A stretch of DNA of 64,000 nt from Serinus canaria (GCF_022539315.1 NC_066317.1:50696435-50760434); one strand, 5' to 3'; counted from the first letter of the stretch, positions 12,345 through 23,301 are shown. The notes: generated by a model not told the origin, from the sequence alone. Numbers and translations: made by a program.

Positions 12345-13639
12345 TGTGATAGCTTCAAAAGGTGCTTTTTTTTTCTGGTGATCTAGTGATCTTTTCCCAT
12401 ATGTATATTTTTACCATTGAGTTATCCATAGGAATTTCATTCTAAAATATTAATTACAACTTTTTGGGTGTTAATAATTCATTTAATGAGCTTCCTTTTC
12501 CATGAAACCTGAATTCTGTCTGTACAAAGCCATTACTAAGCTGATTGGAAATGTATTTTACTTAACTTTAAATTTTGAAGTGTGATCAGTAGGAGAGACA
12601 GAGTGATGTCTATTGCTGAATATAGAACCTGAAGTCTTGACCCCAAGTAAACCACTTCATGAATAAAAAAAAAAAAACATGAAGAAAACAAGCCTTCTTG
12701 CTCCTTCTCCCAAGTACTTTGGAGTGTTTTCAATAGATAATCAATGCATAAGTCAAAGGTAGATAAAAGTTCTTTAATTACTGTGGTTTTTTCCCTCTTA
12801 AATTGTCAATGATTTCACAATTACTTTGGTTTATTTACACTAAAGGTAACCTTTATCACTCTAAGCTGTATCTGGTGAAGCATGAAAATTCCAGGCACCC
12901 ATTCACTGTCTCATTTATTCTTCAAATTCAAGATTATTAAATTGACCTTTTGCTTTCATTAAAAACGTAGTCTTGAAATAAGTTTAGAATAAAATTCCAA
13001 CCATTAAATTACAATTATTTATAGGTAGGACTGAATTTTTTTTATAGCACCTCTAAAATTTATCCTGTACATCTGGTCCAAACTAGTAAAATTTCAAGGT
13101 TTATCTCATTTAAAATAGATAAGGATTTGACTAGATAGGTTGCTTTTCTTACTGTATCTCTAGAACAGCTAATTATGTATTTTATAGTCTGTGTGGTGTT
13201 TATTCTAATATATTCTTCATTTTGATTACTCCCTACAGGCACCCAAACAAAGATATCTTCATCACTCTTATTTCTTTCTAACTTTACACAACATATTTAA
13301 TTAATTTATTTTTCAATTCTGCCACAGTTAAATGATAGGCAATTTCATGAATATCAGTTCCTAAGGAAAATGACAGATATAAAGTGTTTTTATCATGGGC
13401 ACACAATTCTAAGACTCCATAAATAATTTGGGCTTTAGTTTGTTTTTTTTTTTCTACATCAAAATATGATGACAGATCAATAAGAATTCTGCACCTAAAG
13501 AAATTTGTGCAGGCTCAAGGCTATTTTACTTTAAATGAAAGTAGAAGAGCTTTCACTTCAATCTAGTTCTCTTATTGCAACCTCAAACAAAATGGGAAAA
13601 TCCAGTCTGGAATCCGAGTTCATACAGCACCTATAATTC
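12345..13639. other. Intron-like, no supported feature
   Basis: AT-rich sequence. A good-looking acceptor near 13239 (ctccctacag) is followed by early stops in the useful frames, so no exon is called. Confidence 0.4.
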
Positions 13640-13770
13640 AGGTGTTGATGAGAGGGTGTGGAATCTCCATCTGTGGAGACATTGAAAACCCAGCTGAACT
13701 TGCTTCTCACCAGCTTGTGCTAGCTGACCATTCTTTGAGCTGGGACTCTGATCCTATAACATGATCTAAC
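13640..13770 (+). mobile_element. CR1 3' fragment
   Basis: Contains the degraded CR1 tail blocks: gaatctccatctgtggagac, then attgaaaacccagctgaact, then a tagctgaccattctttgagc stretch that normally precedes the final conserved end. The final conserved end is weak or missing. Short and diverged. Confidence 0.6.
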
Positions 13771-15028
13771 ATGATCATAAGTAATTTTGATAGGTCAAAG
13801 TAATTTTCTATTAAATTTAATTTACTAAAAATGATTTTAAAATCTAATTTTTGTCCTTAATAGCTATAATACTCTTTGAAGTGTTAAAAATTTGCATCAA
13901 TTTTCTAGGATTTAAGGACATTTAATTCAGAAATTTAACAGAACTTCTGCTGAACCTTCTTTCTGGGGAAAAATCTCAAAACACAAAAAAATTTTTTATA
14001 ATTCAGTATGGTTTTAAACAATAGAATGTACCGATGCCATGCTTTTCAGTACTGATGTAAATTGAAATTGAGTCATTTGGATCAAGCCTCTAAATATAAC
14101 TTACTAAACAGGAACGTCTTTTTTTTCCCCATTTTTTCTGCAATCTACTTTGAGCTTAAAGTAGGGCTCATATGTCATCCTAGAATCCTACAGAATACCT
14201 GAATGTGTACAGTTCTAACAGACTCTCACTATAGTTCTAAAATATTTCTAATTTCATTGTCATACAAACTTTCCTCTGATATAATTTCACCCATCTAAGG
14301 GAATACCAAAGAAAACCATACCTGGATAAACTGGACCCACCTCCATCCAGCACATAAAATGAAAGTTTCTATAGAATGTATACATGTAGGACACCAACCT
14401 GATTCTCATGCTATCACAGCAGCTGATCTGGAAAGTTCCTGTGCCTGTGTAGTACAACACACTCACTTTGTTGTCTGCTGTTTGCTAATTGATGTACAAC
14501 TGAAATGGTAGATGTGACCCCAGAGCTGCATCCAAGTAAGCAAAGGATGCAAAAGCCTAGTATTTTCTGCTGCTTTGAAAATCTGCAAGCAAATGTTTAC
14601 TTCCAAATCTATTACCTCCAAATCATGAAAAGAAACTATTCTGCTGGGAAGATATTCTTTCATAAAAGTTACTTCCACAGTTTTGTGAAATATCCTTAAA
14701 AAGCATACAAGGATGGGCTTTCAGGAACATACCAACCGAATTCATGTCTCTAATTATGGCCAAATTTATATTGAAAGACCTTTAAAAATTTATTAAAATT
14801 AAGTTGGTTTTGGCTTTGGGGATAGAGTGTTCTCAAAAATTTTACTTATATATTTTGCTCACCAATCTAACATACTTATGCACACGAATCTGCTTCTTTT
14901 TGCAATATATTTAGATATTCCTTTCTCATTCAACGCAGGGTTCCTCACAGTGTTAATAAGTATTACTTTATAACTTCCATGTTCACTAACACTGGCAATT
15001 GAGCTGTAAAGATGATTCGTGCTTATTC
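13771..15028. other. No supported feature
   Basis: AT-rich intronic sequence. The overlapping opposite open frames near 14463-14699 have no splice context. Confidence 0.4.
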
Positions 15029-15074
15029 TAGCAAAAAAAGAAAAAAGAAAAAAGAAAAAAGAAAAAAAAAAAGG
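15029..15074 (+). repeat. Purine-rich A/G microsatellite
   Basis: Short array of AAAAAAG-type units (four or five copies) followed by an A run. Confidence 0.8.
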
Positions 15075-15763
15075 AAATCAGTGAGTGGCTTTGACTCTTC
15101 TGATAATGCTGCAGGAAGAATTCCAGCCCAGCATTTGCCCCCTTCCTCTTTCTCATCCCCTGTTATTTTGTGTCATAATGCATCATTACAGAGTGATGCT
15201 TGCTTCTGTATAAGTAAGCAAAAAAGAAATTGCGTATCCCATTTTGGCTTCTTTTCTTTGCATTAACTATGTCAGTTTTGATTTGTTATTTTTCAGAATG
15301 TTTCAAGCACTGCCAACTTGAAGTATTTTATCCTCATAGAAAAAAAGATTTTTTTTTTTAATTTGGAAAGGCATATTGAAATTTTTCTATTACTTCTGCA
15401 CAAGCAAAATAAAAACAGACTAATATTGTGATATTTATATTTATTGAGAATGTTTTACGCAAAATACTGTGAAAAAACAGTCTTTTCTTTGGGGTTTTTC
15501 ATGAGCCTATATTTAGCTTTCTTATTATTAATAGATCAGTTGAAGACCAGTGTGTTTCCAAATAAATATTGGAATTTAGTGGCACTGAATGTCAGCTGAC
15601 AGAAATGCATATAGCAAAAAAAAATCTCTTAAAATGTATTGTACAGATATATGGCATGTTTCATTTCAGTCATGTTAATAAAATTATCTGTGATAAATTT
15701 CTTTGTAGTAGTTTGTGGAGGTTTTTGTTGTATTTTTTTTTAAATTATCTGTATTTCAAATAG

Positions 15764-15927
15764 TGTTGGTAACGCAATGTTGTATAAAGTTCTTGTCACT
15801 AAAGATGTACTACCTGAATGCACCTCAATCCACTTTTTCAAGGTTTTATCCTTTTTACATGGAAAATCATCACTCAGAGAAACTCTTCTATGCATTTTGG
15901 AACTGCTAAATGATGAGAAAAATTTTG
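15764..15927 (+). CDS. Plus-strand gene, candidate exon 3
   Basis: The acceptor is a T-rich tract ending in gtatttcaaatag; the donor is TTTTG|GTGAGA. After one base that completes a serine codon, the frame reads VGNAMLYKVLVTKDVLPECT, then SIHFFKVLSFLHGKSSLRET, then LLCILELLNDEKNF. It ends with one base of a split codon (phase 1), which exon 45967-46033 completes as GAA. The same frame also stays open past the donor to a TAG at 15996-15998, so read-through is possible. The amphipathic helix pattern resembles HEAT/ARM-type repeats, but this is inference. The product is not recognised. Confidence 0.65.
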
Positions 15928-15998
15928 GTGAGAGAAGCATCTTTCAACAGCAGATAGAAGTGATTGAAACTCCTGATTATATCTGGAAGTTGATCTAG

Positions 15999-17021
15999 AT
16001 GTCTACCTGTTCTTTGATTTTGGGGCACCATAACAGTATTTGAGTAAGTTTCTCAATAAACTTGCTCAGTGAATTTTACTCAGTTTTTCTGACAATCTGT
16101 CTTTTGATATAAATAGGAATGGTACCTCTATAACTGTGTAGGTCTTTTCAGTCTTGCAATTTGGTGCCTTACATCAAAAGAAATTCAATCACTTTATTAT
16201 TCATAGCAGAAGTTGAATGGAAAATTTTATTTCTTGATGTCAGTTCACTCATTTCATGCTTGAAGTACTCTATACTTTTATCTTTGAAATGAAGGTGGCA
16301 GACTTGGAGGAAACAACACAAGCTGAGTGGTTTTAAACTCACTAGTTAAGACTTGTTTATGCACATACTTAAAATTGTTAGTTCTTACCTAATGCAGTAC
16401 AAGAGAAGTCCATCTGGATGTAAATCAGATATAAGTGCTGTTACAAGGTTTACTTTGTGTTTCCAGCCAGATGGACAGGCTTACACAGTCACTTTTCACC
16501 AACTGCTTCTGATAAGCTCATTTTGAGACTGCCTGTTCATTGAAATGAACAGTTTTGGAAGATAATAAGTTTGAACTGCGACTTAGTGTTTCCTGCATAA
16601 AGCCGTTGACCCTTGGGTGAACAGAGAACAAACAAGTCCCTCTGTGTCTTAGAAAGGGAGTAGCAAGTGTAATTGTAACAATGCTTTTCTTACCTTTGCC
16701 GTGATTAACCTAGTAAGCAAGAATCACTGCCAAAGGGATACAATGATTTGTGTCGAATTGCCAAGAAAAAGTGAAATTCATTAGAAATAAAAGAAAAATC
16801 GGTTGGATCTTACAGAAGTTAATCATTTTAATGATAGTGATACTCCACTGTGCATTCTGTAACTGCCTGTAAAAAAGACAGAGTCTGTCTGAAAATCAAT
16901 GCCTACTGCCCAGCAGAGATACAGAATAGATACTTCTGTTACTTGCTTTATTCCCTCACCTTTTGGGATTTGAAAGAAATAGTCAAGGAACCTTAGAGAA
17001 TTGTAGATAAAATGCTGAAAA
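15999..17021. other. Intron-like, weak minus-strand exon signals only
   Basis: Two strong minus-strand donor-like sites occur, at 16387-16388 (ATTAG|GTAAGAAC) and near 16680 (GCAAAG|GTAAGAA). Upstream of the first, a short frame reads VNLVTALISDLHPDGLLLYC, but no good acceptor bounds it. Upstream of the second all frames close. No exon is called. Confidence 0.35.
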
Positions 17022-17735
17022 TGCTGGCCTCACTGATCACTGAGCCACCAGCCACCAATCCAAGTAGCATAAAGCCAGTTGAAAGCAAGGCAAGCCCAGA
17101 CTAACCCTGACAACCTGCACTGTCAGATCACTAAAATGAGAGAGGTCTCCTTTTCATTTACAGCTAAGTTGTCCATTCGTGGCTTTTTTGTTTGTTTGTT
17201 TGTTTTAGTTTTGATTTCCTTCACAGAATCACAGCATATTGTTTGGAAGAAAATTTCTGGAAGTTGTTTGATCCAACATCCAGCCTCTATGAGAATTGCT
17301 GTCAACATGAGATCTTGTCACTGTCTACTACTTCTTTGGGTAGCTGAGTCTTAAAAACCTCAAAGAACGCAGATTCTATGCTCCCCTGTGCCATGTGCTG
17401 TACAAGCACCCCAGTATAAATGCATCTTTTCCTTCGAGGTAACCTGAGCTCCCAAACTGTAACCTGTGGCTGTTGCCCCAGGCTTAAAACCATGTTGTGC
17501 TTGTAATTCTCCTCACATAACTGTAAGCAGTGTAGCCTTTAACCTCATCTCCTTCTGGCTGATCAAGGCTCACAGGCTCAGTCTCTAGTTCTAAGTGATG
17601 GCCTGAAAGCCCCATATATGACCAGATATGCCCTTTACATTTCTTTCTTTCTTTTTTTTTTGGTTCCTTTTGTGGCCCTGGCAAATGTTTCTCTCACGTA
17701 TATTGCAGTCACTGTTTCAAGCAGCTCTAGATCTC
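17022..17735 (-). repeat. Composite dispersed repeat containing a CR1 3' end, copy B
   Basis: This is the inverted and longer partner of 5175-5679. Read on the minus strand it contains, in order: a ctgcttgaaacagtgact block, a ggggctttcaggccatcact block, about 180 bases absent from copy A, a gaggtttttaagactcag CR1 tail block, the CR1-like end (tgattctgtg) and about 180 bases of non-CR1 sequence ending near cagtgaggcc. The two copies are about 12 kb apart. Confidence 0.7.
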
Positions 17736-19031
17736 AACACTTTGAATGAGACCTGAGTGTTAGCAAAGAGTTTCTTCCCTCAGGGGCTCTCAAGCATAAC
17801 TTGAAGTTGTGACACCCAGAACTGTAGTCTTGGTATTTTTCTCCAGGACATCTGCCCAGTCTGTCATATTGCCTATCAGTTTAGAGATTTTAGGCAAAGT
17901 AACTAAACAAAATATTATTTATTAGGTGCCTTAATAATTAAAAATACTCAAAATACATCTTAGACTATATGTATTCCTATTCCTGATTTTCCAAATAGAA
18001 TTTAACACTGAGGATTTAAACGTTTGTGCTTAATTCCCCATTTCACTGTGGTGAATGGAGCGTAACCTCACAATGGTTGTTCAGATCATTAAGAATCAAA
18101 TTATACAAGCTGTAGGAGAGTAGGTTTTAAAAATAAAAGCCAGTTTGGTTCACAAGCATCAATTTTCTGCCTTTCAGAACCAGTTCAATTTTTTTTCCTT
18201 TGAATAGGCTACTTAAACTGCAAAACATTTCTGACCTAATTTAAGACATTTTGCAATCTGAAAAATATGTAATTAATTGTTACCCTCCAAATCTTTTCAG
18301 ACTGAAAAAATAACTGACTTTTTAAAATAATGCATATTGAAAAATGATCTAGCAAAATTGAAATTATTTTTCAAATATATGCCCAAGTGTTATAATAATT
18401 GTTTTGCTATATGATAGACAAGATGTTTTCAGATATATGATCTTTGTTGTAATCCAAATGGAAAAATTTCGTTTTGTGTAAACCCTGTTAAAATAGCTTC
18501 TCTTACCTTGCTGCTATAACAGTATAGTTGTCAAAATAAATTACGCATCAAAGCCTTTCACTTCTGAGCATAGCTTTTTTTTTTTGCAGTCTACACAAAA
18601 GACAAAATGGAATAACATACTTTAATGAACTCTATCTTAAGTGAATGCCCAAGGCAAAATGCAATTTAAGTACAAAGAATAAAATGAAACTCTAATATGT
18701 GTCACTAATCAAAAATGTACAAATGAATCCTGATTTTTGACAAGAGTTGTTACAAACAGCCTGTTGCCTCAGGAAGATAGCACTCTAACCTAAGTTATTA
18801 TAGATAATTCTAGTATCAGCAGCATGTGTATTTTATTTTCTATGTGTTTTCATTCTGAACTATAGAGGCTCAGTTCAATAGTTATGCTCTTGTACTCTCT
18901 ATTTCCCCCCCTAGAATATAGAGAGGAAAAAAAAGTAAACCTTATACTCAAGTAGACTTGCATGTGTTTATTAATTAACTTCAGCTACCTGTTTGAAGAT
19001 CCTCTTGGAAATACTCTCCATGTAAAAACCA
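17736..19031. other. No supported feature
   Basis: AT-rich intronic sequence. No exon or repeat family was recognised. Confidence 0.4.
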
Positions 19032-19112
19032 TGACCTCCAAAACTAGTCATGGATGGAGCTGTGTATTCATTCATTGCCTTCCCATTAGAATAAAGGTCT
19101 ATTTTGAAGTGA
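19032..19112 (+). repeat. Short dispersed repeat, copy 1 (partner at 20753)
   Basis: About 80 bases beginning ctccaaaactagtcatgg and continuing through tattcattcattgcctt to gtctattttgaag recur at 20753-20828 in the same orientation with few differences. Confidence 0.75.
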
Positions 19113-19155
19113 GGTAATGGCTTTATGCTTTAATTCCCTTTCTTTCTCAAGGAGT

Positions 19156-19480
19156 TCTCATAGAATCACAGAATGGTTCCAGTAGTAAGGGACCTCTGGA
19201 AAGGTCCAATGGAGTTCAAATCTGCCACTCAAAGGAGGATCAGCTAAACCAGGCTGCTAAAGACCAAGTTCAGCACAGATGGAGACCCCATATCCTCTCT
19301 GGGATACCAGTTCCAGAGTTTGACCATTCCTAGAGTGAAAAAGTTGTTCTCTATTTAAGCATGTTTCAATTTATTTCCAATGTCTCTTGCCCTGGCACTG
19401 AAATAGTCAGGCTCTATTTTTCTTACTCCCAGCCATCAGGGAGTTGATAGTCTGAAATACTCTCATGTTGCTTACCAGTG
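19156..19480 (-). mobile_element. CR1 3' fragment
   Basis: The plus strand begins tcatagaatcacagaatggt, the reverse complement of a CR1 3' terminus, then shows degraded CR1 blocks (ccatatcctctctgggatac and gttccagagtttgaccattc). 5'-truncated and non-coding. Confidence 0.8.
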
Positions 19481-20155
19481 TAACAGAAATTATATAAAAT
19501 ATGAGTAGCAAAATATAGCCTTATTATTTGATTATATTATTAATTTTTTGTTCCTCCAGATGTTTTATGCCTCCTTTTAGAGAACCTTAGAATATACTTG
19601 ATGTATTTCTCTTCTTCACTTCATTTTCTATATGCAGAAGAGCTCTCATAATTTCTTATTATTGTAGTGGACTTCTGTACATTATTGGAGAGCATTAAAA
19701 ATGTAAATAGCTAAAGCATGCTCAGTCATGAACAGACAATAGACTAATTACTATTTCAGATTATGTGGAGCTGTGCTTGGATTTCAGTTACTAACTTTTA
19801 CTTATTTTATATACATTCTAGACCTAAAAGATTTTTAAGGCATTCTCTTACTCATAATTCTGTAATTTACTAATAATTCTGTAAAAGTACTGAGATAGCT
19901 CAGCTTCTGTTAAGACAAGAGATGCACTTATCTGACCTAAATGAACAGGTCTAAATGTCATAGACAGGTAGAAGAATTATAAAAGAAAGGCCTTATGAAA
20001 TGTGCTTCACACATTTTCTGCTCCAGCTGTTACAATCTGTAGTTACTGTATCGACTTACAAAAAGCTGAAAATTAAACCCATAATTAAGCAGCAGTTATC
20101 CAGCATGGCTTTAAGACACACAAAGTAGCTTAAAGCTGACTGACCATTTAAGTTG

Positions 20156-20482
20156 TCAGTCCATTCTAAATAACCTCGTTAAACTTTCCAGATCTTCATT
20201 TTGGAAATGCAGTTCTTCCAGCAATGTCATCAGGAACTGTGTGTGCATTGGGTTTGTCTGAGTATTCTTGAAAAGTGGAGTTGTTGGTGACAATACAGAT
20301 AACAAAACAGTAGCAATGAGAGTCCATCCAGGCACTCTGTGATTAATATTTCTGTTTATTAACTGGAAAGTTTTGACAAGATTTTTTAGCTCTGTGTAAA
20401 CATCACCTGAAGCAACCTGAAGAGGGCTCAAAACTACAGAAAATGCTTTTCTTAGTTTTTCAAGGACGAATGGATTCCCAGT
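20156..20482 (-). pseudogene. Minus-strand gene, candidate last coding exon
   Basis: On the minus strand an acceptor (cacaaatgcag) precedes a clean open frame of about 109 codons. It starts TGNPFVLEKLRKAFSVV, includes SGDVYTELKNLVKTFQ and NINHRVPGWTLIATVLLSV, and ends EDLESLTRLFRMD with a TGA at 20156-20158. The composition is that of a helical protein. The frame requires the preceding exon to end in phase 0, but the only good donor upstream, at 20961-20960, leaves phase 2. The frame is therefore interrupted or an exon or splice site has been missed. No poly(A) signal is obvious close downstream. The product is not recognised, and it is called a pseudogene only tentatively. Confidence 0.45.
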
Positions 20483-20716
20483 CTGCATTTGTGCATTTGA
20501 ATCAAGTGGGAATATGTAAATATATAAATATAATTAGAGAGAGAAAATTTGGTTGACATCAATATTAGCTCTTACTTTCCAATGAACTGAGTTTCACTGT
20601 GTTGCTGACCAATTAAGTTTAACGTAGTACCTTCTGACATTTCCTATAAATATGAGCTTTGTGAATAAAGTATTGGGTTTCTTGAAGAGAAAAGACTAGT
20701 TTTGGAGAGAGAGAGT

Positions 20717-20772
20717 CCATGACTAGTTTTGGAGTCTCTCTCTCTTGAGAGAGACTCCAAAACTAGTCATGG
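20717..20772. repeat. Perfect 26-bp inverted repeat with 4-nt loop
   Basis: The left arm 20717-20742 and right arm 20747-20772 are exact complements; the loop is tctt. The right arm runs into the repeat copy at 20753-20828, so the left arm is a fold-back copy of the start of that repeat. A partial third copy (gactagttttggaga) lies just upstream, near 20694. Confidence 0.95.
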
Positions 20773-20828
20773 GTGCAGCTGAGTATTCATTCATTGCCTT
20801 TCCGTTAGAATAGAGGTCTATTTTGAAG
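20753..20828 (+). repeat. Short dispersed repeat, copy 2 (partner at 19032)
   Basis: Direct copy of 19032-19112, starting inside the right arm of the perfect hairpin. After it, gaggtctattttg is itself repeated once. Confidence 0.75.
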
Positions 20829-20961
20829 AGGTCTATTTTGCATGAAGAAAATGGAGTCTCAGCTGATTTATTCCAACACCTAAATATCATAATTTCTTGC
20901 AAATTTGAACAGAATTTTGTAAATTAACTATAGCTTGTATTGGAAGAGGGACAAACTTTAC

Positions 20962-21197
20962 CGTAGAGTTCAGATTGATATTTAATCTTGAACAAGACTG
21001 CTATCTTCTTCCAGTCTATGCATACAGCACTGTTCAATGTCCATGAGAGTTCTGCTACAGTCTGGAGTCAGGTAATAGGTCAAAAGTCTGGAGTCAAAAG
21101 TATTTGGAATGATAACTGCAACATACATTAAATGAGCAGCCATTTTTCTTAAATGGGATAATAGAGTTAAACCAAAAATATCTAAAAGATAGTGTCC
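20962..21197 (-). pseudogene. Minus-strand gene, candidate exon with in-frame stop
   Basis: Using the acceptor ccctatatcag at 21199-21198, the frame enters in phase 0, as the exon at 21616-21463 requires. It reads GHYLLDIFGLTLLSHLRKMA, then AHLMYVAVIIPNTFDSRLL, then SRTLMDIEQCCMHRLEEDSS. It meets TAA at 20982-20984, about 20 bases before a good donor (CTACG|GTAAAG). A stronger acceptor lies further upstream (tttccctttag, exon edge 21277), but using it puts the long frame out of phase. The helical character matches the neighbouring exons. Either the gene ends here, or the frame has been broken by mutation. Confidence 0.4.
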
Positions 21198-21462
21198 CTG
21201 ATATAGGGTTTGCCCAAGATACATCCAGACATATAAGCATAAGTTTTTGAATAGAATGGTTTAAATACAGTTGAAGACTAAAGGGAAATACTACAGGGAA
21301 AGTTCAAAAAGCTTGGTGAAAGTAGTAAGATCACTGGCTTTAGAGAAGAATGTTTATATTCCCTGAAAAAGAAATGGAAGCGAGAGTAAAGAGGCCTGAA
21401 CTGGATTCTTGTTCAAGAGCCCTGTCTCTGCAGAAAAAAACTTTAAAGAGCTAAAATCTTAC

Positions 21463-21616
21463 CTTACATCAAGATGCAAAGCCCAGCACTTGTAATTTTG
21501 TTTCTGGATTTTGTCTAAGAAAAGCTATTTGAAGACACTGATGGCTGGCATTTGAAAACAAATCAGGGCTTTGGTTTTGAGAGAATATTGTTAATTTCAT
21601 AGATTCCACCTTGCTG
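21463..21616 (-). pseudogene. Minus-strand gene, candidate exon with premature TGA, beside the GGAA array
   Basis: The acceptor is ctctttattttcttag and the donor is TGTAAG|GTAAGATT, both good. After one base that completes a codon with the exon at 24757 (phase 2 to phase 1 fits), the frame reads SKVESMKLTIFSQNQSPDLF, then SNASHQCLQIAFLRQNPET, then KLQVLGFAS, and then TGA at 21471-21469, two codons before the donor. A CGA-to-TGA change would explain the stop, but that is inference. The acceptor's pyrimidine tract is continuous with the huge TTCC-rich strand of the array at 21630-23301. The product is not recognised. Confidence 0.5.
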
Positions 21617-21629
21617 CTAAGAAAATAAA

Positions 21630-23301
21630 GAGGAAGGAAGGAAGGAAGTGGCGGAAGGAAGGAAGTGGCGGAAGGAAGTGGCGGAAGGAAGTGCGGAAGA
21701 AGTGGCGGAAGTGGCGAAGTGGCGGAAGGGCGGAAGTGGCGGAAGTGGCGGAAGTGCGAAGTGGCGGAAGGAAGGAAGGAAGGAAGTGAAGGAAGGAAGG
21801 AAGGAAGGAAGGAAGGAAGGAAGGACGGAAGGAAGGAAGGAAGGAAGAGGAAGGAAGGAAGGAAGTGCGGAAGGAAGGAAGGAATGCGGAAGGAAGGAAG
21901 GAAGGAAGGAAGTGGCGAAGGAAGTGGCAAGGAATGGCAAGGAAGTGGCGGAAGGAAGTGGCGGAAGGAAGTGGCGGAAGGAAGGAAGTGGCGGAAGGAA
22001 GGAAGGAAGTGGCGAAGGAAGAAGGAAGGAAGGGGAAGGAGTGGCGGAAGAAGTGGCGGAAGGAAGTGGCGGAAGGAAGTGGCGGAAGGAAGTGGCGGAA
22101 GAAGAAGGAAGGAAGGAAGGAGGAAGGAAGGAGGAGTGGCGGAAGGAAGGAAGGAGAAGGAAGGACAGGAAGGAAGCAAGGTCAATGGAAGGAAGTGGCG
22201 GCGGAAGGCCGAGTGCGCACGGACTCATGTTCGGCAGTGCAGAGCGGATTGTTAGGAAGGACAGGCCTCCGCTGACTTGATTGGATGAGGAAGAGGAAGG
22301 AGGCTAGAAGGAAGGAAGGAAGTGGCTGAAGGATGGCGGAAAGGATTGGCGAAGGAAAGTGGCGGAAGGAAGTGGCGGAAGGAAGTGGCGAAGGAGGAAG
22401 TGGCGAAGGAAGGAAGGAAGTGGCGGAAGAATAAGGAAGGAATGGAATGGCGAAGGAATGGAAGGAAGGAAGTGGCGGTCGAAGGAAGGAAGTGGCGGAA
22501 GGAAGGGAAGTTGGCAGGAATTGCGGAAGTGCGGAAGTGGCGGAAGTGGAAGACGGAAGGAAGGAATGAAGTAAGGAAGGACGGAAGTGCAAGGAAGTGA
22601 GGAGGAAAGGAGGAAGGCAGGAAGGACGGAAGGAAGAGTGCCAACGGAAGAAGGACTGAGGAGGAAGGAAGGAAGTCATTGCTGAAGGAGGCAACGGAGT
22701 GGCGGAAGGAAGAAGTACGTGGCGCAAGAATGAAGGAAGTGGCGGAAGGAATGAGGAAGGACAGTGGCGGAAGGAAGTGGCGAGAGGAAGTGGCGAAGGA
22801 AGGAGTGGCGGAAGGAAGGAAGTGGCGGAAGGAAGGAAGTGGGGGAAGAAGGACAGGAAGGAAGGAGGGAAGGAAGAATGAGGACTGAAGGAAGGTAAGG
22901 ACAGGAGTGGACGAAGGAATGAGCGAAGGAAGGAAGTGGCGAAGGAAGGAAGGAGGACGGAAGGAAGGAAGGAAGAAGGAAGGAAGGAAGGCAGAAGGAA
23001 GGAAGAAGGAAGGAAGGAGGAAGGAAGGAAGAAACGGAAGCGAGGAGGAAGGAAGTGCAGGAAAGAATGGCGGAAGAAGTGGCGGAGGAAGTGCGGAAGG
23101 AAGTGGCGGAAATGCGAAGGAAGTGGCGGATGAAGTTGCGGAAGGAAGGAAGGCAGGAAGGAGTGGCGAAGGAAGGAAGGAAGGAGGAAGGAAGGAAGGA
23201 AGGAAGAGGAAGGAAGTGAAGGAAGGAGAGGAAGGAGGAAGGAAGGAAGGAAGAGAATGAAGGAGAAGGAAGAAGAAGAAGGAAGGAAGGAAGGAAGGAA
23301 A
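21630..23301 (+). repeat. Large GGAA array with GTGGCGGAAGGAA units
   Basis: About 1.67 kb of almost pure purine on the plus strand, built from GGAA steps broken by GTGGC spacers. The commonest units are GTGGCGGAAGGAA and its GTGGCGGAA variants. Pure (GGAA)n stretches lie at 21773-21840 and near the right end. One clearly non-repeat island interrupts it at 22206-22290. Many open frames cross it on both strands as low-complexity peptides; they are by-products of the repeat. On the minus strand it is a TTCC-rich tract ending 13 bases from the coding start of the exon at 21616. Confidence 0.97.
22206..22290. other. CpG-containing non-repeat island inside the GGAA array
   Basis: About 85 bases that do not follow the repeat: gaggcc-type, gtgcgcacggactcatgttc, ggcagtgcagagcggattg and ctccgctgacttgattgg. 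It may be a remnant of the sequence in which the array arose or a later insertion. I do not recognise it. Confidence 0.6.

Noticed and set aside
16389..16460. Minus-strand exon with a strong donor
   Set aside because: No acceptable acceptor, and it would lie after the apparent end of the minus-strand gene.
16681..16730. Very good minus-strand donor GCAAAG|GTAAGAA
   Set aside because: All three frames close just upstream, so at best a non-coding exon.
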